A DNA stretch of 18,636 nucleotides. Source: an uncultured Ruminococcus sp. (GTDB lineage: Bacteria; Bacillota; Clostridia; Oscillospirales; Ruminococcaceae). A model generated the notes under the pieces. That model ran no database searches. It saw only the letters and a list, made by a program, of their open reading frames with translations, and was not told where the DNA came from. Of this stretch, positions 14,485-18,636 are shown piece by piece. The number at the start of each line of letters is the position of its first letter. Position 1 is the stretch's first letter. The stretch is from assembly GCA_900539095.1 (NCBI GenBank), contig UQAR01000045.1, positions 1-18,636 of the forward strand, given 5' to 3'. The translations under genes were made by a program, and so were the position numbers.

Positions 14485-15048
14485 CTATTTGTTTATAGTA
14501 TATATATCCTTATCTGTAAAAATCTTATCCACAGGTATGTCATAACTGTCATGCACAAGGCTTTCAGACAAGCAGTTTTCATAACACAAGCCAAGTTTCA
14601 AACCCTTGAAATCAGCCAGAAATCTGTCATAAAAGCCCATGCCGAACCCCAGTCTGTAGCCATTTTTGTCGTAAGAAAGAGCAGGCACTATACACACAGC
14701 ATTTTCAAGATAACTGCACAGCTCACAATTTTCGTCAGGCTCAAAAATGCCGAACCTGCCCTCTTTGAGATCGTCAGTGCTCTCTATTTTATAAAAGTGC
14801 ATAACATTGCCGCTTTTTTCACATCTAGGACAAAGCACCGTCTTGCTTTTTAGTGCCTCGCTTATGATCTCCGCCGTGCTTACTTCAATATCAGAAGACA
14901 CATAAGCCAACACCATGGAGCAATCTTTGTACTCACGGCTGCTTAGCAAAGCCTGCTGAACGGCTTTATCAGCCTGTTTCCTTTCGCTCAAAGACATACC
15001 GCTGCGGATATCTTTAAAATGCTTTCTTAAAGTTTTTTTATCTGTCAT
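14485..15048 (-). CDS. 5-formyltetrahydrofolate cyclo-ligase
   Basis: This 187-aa enzyme uses ATP to convert 5-formyl-THF to 5,10-methenyl-THF, returning a stored folate to the one-carbon pool. Family features are the basic N-terminus KKTLRKHFKDIRSGMS, AYVSSDIEVST, the phosphate-binding GYRLGFGMGFYDRFL (130-144; the common form is RLGYGGGYYDRFL) and a C-terminal HDSYDIPVDKIFTDKD. The start overlaps the stop of the DJ-1-type gene as ATGA, and there is no clear ribosome binding site, so translation is probably coupled. Placement in an operon with thyX and tmk links folate recycling to thymidylate synthesis. It corresponds to E. coli ygfA (fau) and B. subtilis yqgN. Confidence 0.9.
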   Translation of the reverse strand: MTDKKTLRKHFKDIRSGMSLSERKQADKAVQQALLSSREYKDCSMVLAYVSSDIEVSTAEIISEALKSKTVLCPRCEKSGNVMHFYKIESTDDLKEGRFGIFEPDENCELCSYLENAVCIVPALSYDKNGYRLGFGMGFYDRFLADFKGLKLGLCYENCLSESLVHDSYDIPVDKIFTDKDIYTINK

Positions 15049-15587
15049 TTGCTCTGCATACCCAATTCAAGTGCCTCTGCCTTTTCTTTTGAAACAAGCA
15101 GTTCAACAAGTTTCAAAGCAAATTTCATGCTGCAGCCTGCACCCTTTGCAGTAATGAACTTGCCGTCTACAGCAACAAGTCTTGCTGAATGGATAGCACC
15201 TTTTAGGTCTTTTTCATAGCCCGGAAAACAGGTAGCATATCTGCCGTCAAGCAGTCCCTTATGACCGATTATAGACGGAGCGGCACAAATAGCTGCGATA
15301 TATCTGTTGTTGTCAGCACAGTAATCAACAGCACCAAGTACGTCAGGGCTTGCCTCAAGGTTTACAGTGCCAGGCATACCGCCAGGAAGAACTATCATTT
15401 CAAGCTCATCATTAAGCACTATTTTGTCTACTGTTATGTCAGCTTTGACGGGAATGTTGTGTGAGCTGACCACCACGTCAGAACCCACGCCCACTGTATT
15501 GACTTCTACCCCTGCACGTCTTAGCAGATCTACAGGTGCAAGAGCCTCCATTTCCTCAAAACCGTTGGCAAGAAATACATAAACCAT
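15045..15587 (-). CDS. DJ-1/PfpI (YajL/ThiJ) family protein
   Basis: This 180-aa protein has the class I glutamine-amidotransferase-like fold. It contains the N-terminal LANGFEEMEALAPVDLLRRAG (Glu14 matches DJ-1 Glu18), the PGGMPGTVNL loop, and the nucleophile elbow AAICAAPSIIG with Cys101. DJ-1 homologues are linked to carbonyl or oxidative stress; the precise reaction is disputed and cannot be read from the sequence. The DJ-1 histidine position (TTHP) reads TCFP here, as in many bacterial members. AAAGGAG lies nine bases before the ATG. The stop overlaps the next gene as ATGA, and the preceding DUF2156 gene ends 19 bases upstream. Confidence 0.88.
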   Translation of the reverse strand: MVYVFLANGFEEMEALAPVDLLRRAGVEVNTVGVGSDVVVSSHNIPVKADITVDKIVLNDELEMIVLPGGMPGTVNLEASPDVLGAVDYCADNNRYIAAICAAPSIIGHKGLLDGRYATCFPGYEKDLKGAIHSARLVAVDGKFITAKGAGCSMKFALKLVELLVSKEKAEALELGMQSK

Positions 15588-15606
15588 AACAAATGACTCC
15601 TTTCGA

Positions 15607-16512
15607 TCATCTGAAAGTAATTACATTTTTATTTAAAAGAAAAGCAGGATTATAAGAAAGCTTAGACTTTCTCAGTCCCTCGATTCCAAGATCTTCTTCC
15701 CTGTTGATATAACTCAGCTTATCGGCATTGTGTGCCGCAAACTGACTGCAAAGCATAGGGTATGCACCCTGAACGTCGGCAAGTGCCTTTTCTATATGCA
15801 CCACAAAGGTATCTGAATTAAGCTGCTCACCCACTGTAAAGCCTGTCATCTTATCATTTCTGTAAAGCACAGCACCTTTAAGCCCAAGCTTATCCATATT
15901 GGTAAGAAACAGATCTATGGCATACTGCTCGACCACTGCTGAAAAATCATCAGCACTGTCATTTTTATTATAGAACTCAGCCGAAAAAGCAAGACAGCTG
16001 TCGATCTCTTTTGGCGTCAGCTCTCTGTATTCCCACGGCTCGTCCATAAAACGCTTTATATGATTACGCTTGCCATGATATTTTTTGCCTTTCAGCTCTA
16101 TAAGATCAGCGGCGTTATAAATATAATCCGAGCTGTCCCTATCATACTCACAAATTATCTTATCGCCGTAATACTCTTTTATCCAGCTAAGATCATCGTC
16201 TGTGACAGAAGATATAACAAGCGGCTTTCCCTGAGCAGAAACATATTCTTTAAGCTCTTCAAAAAGCCTGATGTATTTTTCCCTGCCCTCAGCGTCTGTC
16301 TTAACACCTGCCGGAAAGGTGAAATACGGCTGACCGTCCTCAAAAGAACAGCTTATATAAAAGTCACCATGATGAGTTATTACCGTGTCATTAAGTCTGT
16401 GCCACGCCAGATTGTTTGCAAAGCAATACTCCGCACCTCTGAAATCTGACACCGCCAGACATTCTGTTATCCATTCTTTGTCCTCAAAACTTATTTTTCT
16501 GAAATCAAACAT
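15607..16512 (-). CDS. DUF2156 (LPG synthetase C-terminal/GNAT-like) domain protein
   Basis: This 301-aa soluble protein resembles the stand-alone form of the C-terminal domain of phosphatidylglycerol lysyltransferase (MprF), a double GNAT fold, without the membrane flippase part. Family features are the start FDFRKISFEDKEWI, YISCSFEDGQPYFTFPAG, the basic GKKYHGKRNHIKRF near the middle, and LKGAVLYRNDKMTGFTVGE with FVVHIEKA and INREEDLGIEGLRKSKLSYNP at the C-terminus. An aminoacyl or acyl transfer role is likely, but the substrate is unknown. I chose the ATG at 16512, ten bases after tmk, over the in-frame GTG at 16521, because it gives the usual N-terminus. The ribosome binding site is weak, so coupling to tmk is likely. 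Confidence 0.78.
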   Translation of the reverse strand: MFDFRKISFEDKEWITECLAVSDFRGAEYCFANNLAWHRLNDTVITHHGDFYISCSFEDGQPYFTFPAGVKTDAEGREKYIRLFEELKEYVSAQGKPLVISSVTDDDLSWIKEYYGDKIICEYDRDSSDYIYNAADLIELKGKKYHGKRNHIKRFMDEPWEYRELTPKEIDSCLAFSAEFYNKNDSADDFSAVVEQYAIDLFLTNMDKLGLKGAVLYRNDKMTGFTVGEQLNSDTFVVHIEKALADVQGAYPMLCSQFAAHNADKLSYINREEDLGIEGLRKSKLSYNPAFLLNKNVITFR

Positions 16513-16522
16513 TAAACACACA

Positions 16523-17191
16523 TTACTTTCTATTGATTAACCCCAGAATATCTCCGAAAATTTTATCTTTTGTATAAGGCTCTGTACCGCCGCTGCATGA
16601 AACGATATCCCAGCCCTGTTTCTCTGCGGTAAACAAAGCAGCCTCACGGCATTTTATCAGATACTCAACGTTAGCCTCATGAATATCCTTTTTGCTCTCA
16701 TCGCCGCCATATCTTCCTGACATCAGTTTTTGAGATATCTCTATCGGCATATCAAGGAATATCACCTTGTCAGGTCTTGGCAGGCCGAGCTTATCATACT
16801 CATAATCTTCGAGCCAGCCTATAAAGTCTTCCCACTGCTCTTTTGGCAGTTTGGTCATCTGATAGATGCAGTTTGAAGTAACATATCTCGCTGCAAGTAT
16901 AAGACTTCCCTCTTTATAGTCATGCTCCCAAAACTGCTTATAACAAGCGTATCTGTCCACAGCATAAAAGCTTGACGCCGCATAAGCATTCACGTCAGCA
17001 GGCGTTTTGCCTATCTCACCGTTCAGATACATTTTTACAAGAGCTGACGAGGGATTATCATAATCAGGAAAGCTGATAGCCTTATGCTTTATACCGTTTT
17101 CACTGAAATAAGCTGAAAGCCTTTCGAACTGGGTGGATTTTCCACTGCCGTCAAGTCCCTCAAGAACTATAAGTCCCGATTTATTCAACAT
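16523..17191 (-). CDS. tmk: thymidylate kinase (divergent clostridial type)
   Basis: Tmk phosphorylates dTMP to dTDP, the step after ThyX. The 222-aa protein has the P-loop EGLDGSGKST (11-20), FPDYDNPSSALVKMYLNGEIG, the substrate-binding AVDRYACYK (Asp79-Arg80), and a lid-region SGRYGG. The second DR-type motif, usually DR[YF] followed by TSN or SxxAYQ, reads ARYVTSNCIYQ: the aspartate is Ala101. The start overlaps the thyX end by 11 bases, with GGAG nine bases upstream inside thyX. The direct adjacency to thyX strongly supports a thymidylate kinase over other P-loop nucleotide kinases. Confidence 0.88.
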   Translation of the reverse strand: MLNKSGLIVLEGLDGSGKSTQFERLSAYFSENGIKHKAISFPDYDNPSSALVKMYLNGEIGKTPADVNAYAASSFYAVDRYACYKQFWEHDYKEGSLILAARYVTSNCIYQMTKLPKEQWEDFIGWLEDYEYDKLGLPRPDKVIFLDMPIEISQKLMSGRYGGDESKKDIHEANVEYLIKCREAALFTAEKQGWDIVSCSGGTEPYTKDKIFGDILGLINRK

Positions 17192-17954
17192 TATTCATTT
17201 CTCCGTAAATTTTCTTTACTTCAGCCATTTTCCCGCAGCTCATTGCACCCTCAGGACATCTGCCTTTCATCACACAGGACGGACCTGCGTTCTTGAAAAG
17301 TTCAGGTGCGGCCTGCTTGCAAAGTCTGAGCATTTCATCAGCAACAGCCTTAATCTCCCACTGTGCTCTATTGCAGCATCTGTGCTGGAAGAAGTTGAAC
17401 AGTGTTCTGACGTTCATGGTCACAACTATCTTTGTTTCACAAGCATTAGGAAGAACGAATCTTGCGTCCTCATATGCTTTTTTCTTAGCCTTGTTAAGTG
17501 CGTCTTTTTCAGACATACCCTGCTCTAAAAATGCCTTCTCATGAGTTTTGGTAAGTATGTCAGCTATCTTGTTATAGCTTTCCAGCAGCTGATCCATTTG
17601 TTTGTCAAATTCAGCCTTAGCCTCAGGCACAGCCTCTATTGACGGAGGTGTGATAAAATCAAAGCCGCTTTCGTTTACATAACGCTGGCTTTTCTGCGAA
17701 TAAGACGCAATTCTGTGTCTGACCAGCTGATGAGAGCAGGCACGGGATATCCCTTCGATGCCAAAGGTGAAAGAAACGTGCTCCATAGGGCTTTCGTGAC
17801 CGATAGACACCAGTCTTTCAATAAAGCTCTTTGTTTTTTCTTCCGTCAGACCGTCCCTGAGCGAAGCGATATCACTGCTTGAATAGCAAAGCTTTGCAGC
17901 AGTAGCGACGACCTTTTCAGGCTCAGGCGTATGGGTAATAAGTTCAACTCTCAT
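17181..17954 (-). CDS. thyX: flavin-dependent thymidylate synthase
   Basis: ThyX makes dTMP from dUMP using methylene-THF and reduced flavin, and replaces ThyA. The signature RHRIASYSQKS at residues 79-89 is the RHRx7S motif. PMEHVSFTFGIEGISRACSHQLVRHR and the dUMP-binding C-terminal NVRTLFNFFQHRCCNRAQWEI are also present. I chose the ATG at 17954 (257 aa), giving MRVELITHTPEPEKVV, because AAAGGA lies nine bases before it; the ATG at 17975 has no such site. The C-terminal tail carries Cys227, Cys233 and Cys240 in SCVMKGRCPEGAMSCGK, a possible metal-binding set. It is the first gene of the seven-gene operon and overlaps tmk by 11 bases. Confidence 0.95.
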   Translation of the reverse strand: MRVELITHTPEPEKVVATAAKLCYSSSDIASLRDGLTEEKTKSFIERLVSIGHESPMEHVSFTFGIEGISRACSHQLVRHRIASYSQKSQRYVNESGFDFITPPSIEAVPEAKAEFDKQMDQLLESYNKIADILTKTHEKAFLEQGMSEKDALNKAKKKAYEDARFVLPNACETKIVVTMNVRTLFNFFQHRCCNRAQWEIKAVADEMLRLCKQAAPELFKNAGPSCVMKGRCPEGAMSCGKMAEVKKIYGEMNNVE

Positions 17955-17984
17955 CTTACATGATCCTTTCCACATATTTATTAT

Positions 17985-18013
17985 ATTATACCATTAAATA
18001 GCCCACAAGTCAA
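17985..18013 (-). promoter_or_regulatory. sigma-A-type promoter of the thyX operon
   Basis: On the minus strand, TTGACT (18013-18008), a 17-base spacer and a perfect TATAAT (17990-17985) lie about 30 bases upstream of the thyX ATG. It follows directly after the terminator of the upstream membrane gene, so the operon begins here. Confidence 0.75.
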
Positions 18014-18054
18014 CAATTTATTTCAATATACACCACTATGCTTTTTACGAACAT

Positions 18055-18085
18055 AAAAAAGGCAGCGAAGTTATCTCGCTGCCTT
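18055..18085 (-). terminator. intrinsic terminator of the 149-aa membrane protein gene
   Basis: On the minus strand, AAGGCAGCGA (18085-18076) pairs with TCGCTGCCTT (18068-18059) around a 7-base loop and runs into six T (18060-18055). Confidence 0.85.
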
Positions 18086-18093
18086 GAGATCAT

Positions 18094-18543
18094 TCAATTC
18101 AAGCCTATGACTGTCAAAAGAAAAAGTATCATCATGACCGCCGACACACCGCTCAAAACAAGCCCTAAAACTATACAGCACACTGCATTAAGGTCAAACA
18201 CTTCATTACGCCTGCTGTCATAACGCAGTCTGTAAACCTTGTCGGGTATATAGAGCTTTGATCGCATCACGATCTCACATGGGAAAGCATTTGAACATTC
18301 CCTGTCATCTATCCTATAAAACGCCGTATCAAATTTCTTGTCCTCTGCCATGCCGATACGCACGAACTGTCCTTTGACGCTCTTTGTTTTAGCAAGTCTT
18401 ACCGCCGAATAAACAAAAAATCCAAAAATAAGCAGCAACAGCAAGACAAGTAATACCATAAGCATTATGGGCACTATAGCTATATCAGCACCAAGGCACA
18501 ACGCTAAAGCCACTACAACGGCAACTATGACCAAAATTTCCAT
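18094..18543 (-). CDS. small membrane protein of unknown function
   Basis: This 149-aa protein starts at ATG 18543 with AAGGTG seven bases upstream and ends just before a strong terminator, so it is likely a complete gene. It has hydrophobic segments at about 2-20, 24-47 and 120-146. Between them is a soluble region of about 70 residues, including AVRLAKTKSVKGQFVRIGMAEDK, FYRIDDRECSNAFPCEIVM and YIPDKVYRLRYDSRRNEVFDLN. The middle part may form a small beta domain, as in NfeD- or DUF3592-like proteins, but I cannot assign a family. The upstream sequence is cut by the contig end after 43 bases. Confidence 0.7.
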   Translation of the reverse strand: MEILVIVAVVVALALCLGADIAIVPIMLMVLLVLLLLLIFGFFVYSAVRLAKTKSVKGQFVRIGMAEDKKFDTAFYRIDDRECSNAFPCEIVMRSKLYIPDKVYRLRYDSRRNEVFDLNAVCCIVLGLVLSGVSAVMMILFLLTVIGLN

Positions 18544-18586
18544 AACTGCACCTTACAAAAGACTTCTATAATAATCACTGAGCCGC

Positions 18587-18636
18587 CTGTCTCTTATACA
18601 CATCTCCGAGCCCACGAGACTAAGGCGAATCTCGTA
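18587..18636 (+). other. Nextera/Illumina adapter with index (sequencing artefact)
   Basis: The last 50 bases begin CTGTCTCTTATACACATCT, the Tn5 mosaic-end complement (18587-18605). They continue CCGAGCCCACGAGAC (to 18620), then the 8-base index TAAGGCGA (18621-18628) and the flow-cell sequence ATCTCGTA (18629-18636). This is the standard order of an Illumina Nextera i7 adapter, read through from a short insert. It is not genomic DNA and should be trimmed. Confidence 0.98.

Noticed and set aside
14150..14545. 131-aa serine-rich plus-strand ORF
   Set aside because: It is the antisense of the Lys/Glu-rich tail of mltG; composition explains the open frame and there is no ribosome binding site.
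1..18636. tRNA, rRNA, insertion sequence or prophage
   Set aside because: No clover-leaf or rRNA-like segments, transposase, or phage structural genes were seen; the Xer-like gene has no mobile-element neighbours.

Overview
This window is chromosomal housekeeping DNA, most likely from a gut Clostridia member of the Ruminococcaceae/Oscillospiraceae (Ruminococcus-like) type. The basis is the moderately AT-rich sequence, strong AGGAGG-type ribosome binding sites, occasional TTG starts, a DUF1934 gene next to argS (as ywiB-argS in Bacillus), a DUF6062 protein, ThyX in place of ThyA, and U32-protein and mltG neighbours. I see no rRNA, tRNA, CRISPR array, insertion sequence or prophage. The last 50 bases (18587-18636) are not biological: they are a Nextera/Illumina adapter with an index, so this is an untrimmed contig end. 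The left end cuts into ddl just after its start.

Layout. 1-4049 (+): a tight cluster of ddl (5'-truncated), murI, a DUF1934 gene and argS, covering peptidoglycan precursors (D-Ala-D-Ala, D-Glu) and arginyl-tRNA synthesis. A bidirectional terminator separates it from a convergent 8-oxoguanine DNA glycosylase (-). 5030-5713 (+): a DUF6062 cysteine/histidine protein. 5714-6244: a 531-bp non-coding stretch whose right half carries an array of GTTTTCAAC elements in both orientations, just upstream of an 86-aa tail-anchored membrane protein. 6638-9726 (+): rlmB and a 764-aa eight-helix membrane protein that looks like a catalytically dead P1B-type ATPase. 9774-10549 (-): ung, translationally coupled to a 33-aa membrane peptide. 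10834-11814 (+): a Xer-type tyrosine recombinase behind a consensus promoter and a perfect 14-bp-arm palindrome. 11854-17954 (-): one long probable operon in transcription order thyX, tmk, DUF2156 gene, DJ-1/PfpI gene, 5-formyl-THF cyclo-ligase, mltG, U32/TrhP. 18094-18543 (-): a small membrane protein.

How it fits together. The right-hand operon combines dTTP synthesis (ThyX, Tmk) and folate recycling (cyclo-ligase) with a septal or cell-wall glycan-chain terminase (MltG) and a tRNA-modification protein. The left cluster makes D-amino-acid precursors for the same wall. Repair is represented twice (Ogg, Ung). Genes on the left mostly read rightward and genes on the right read leftward, meeting around the recombinase.

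Most interesting candidates: (1) the degenerate P1B-ATPase-like membrane protein; (2) the Xer recombinase with an adjacent perfect palindrome resembling a single-recombinase dif-like site; (3) the GTTTTCAAC array, which resembles degenerate DnaA boxes or a multi-site operator; (4) a shared F-x-[VI]-DDII N-terminal motif in the pseudo-ATPase and MltG. These are inferences from reading the sequence; no database search was possible.
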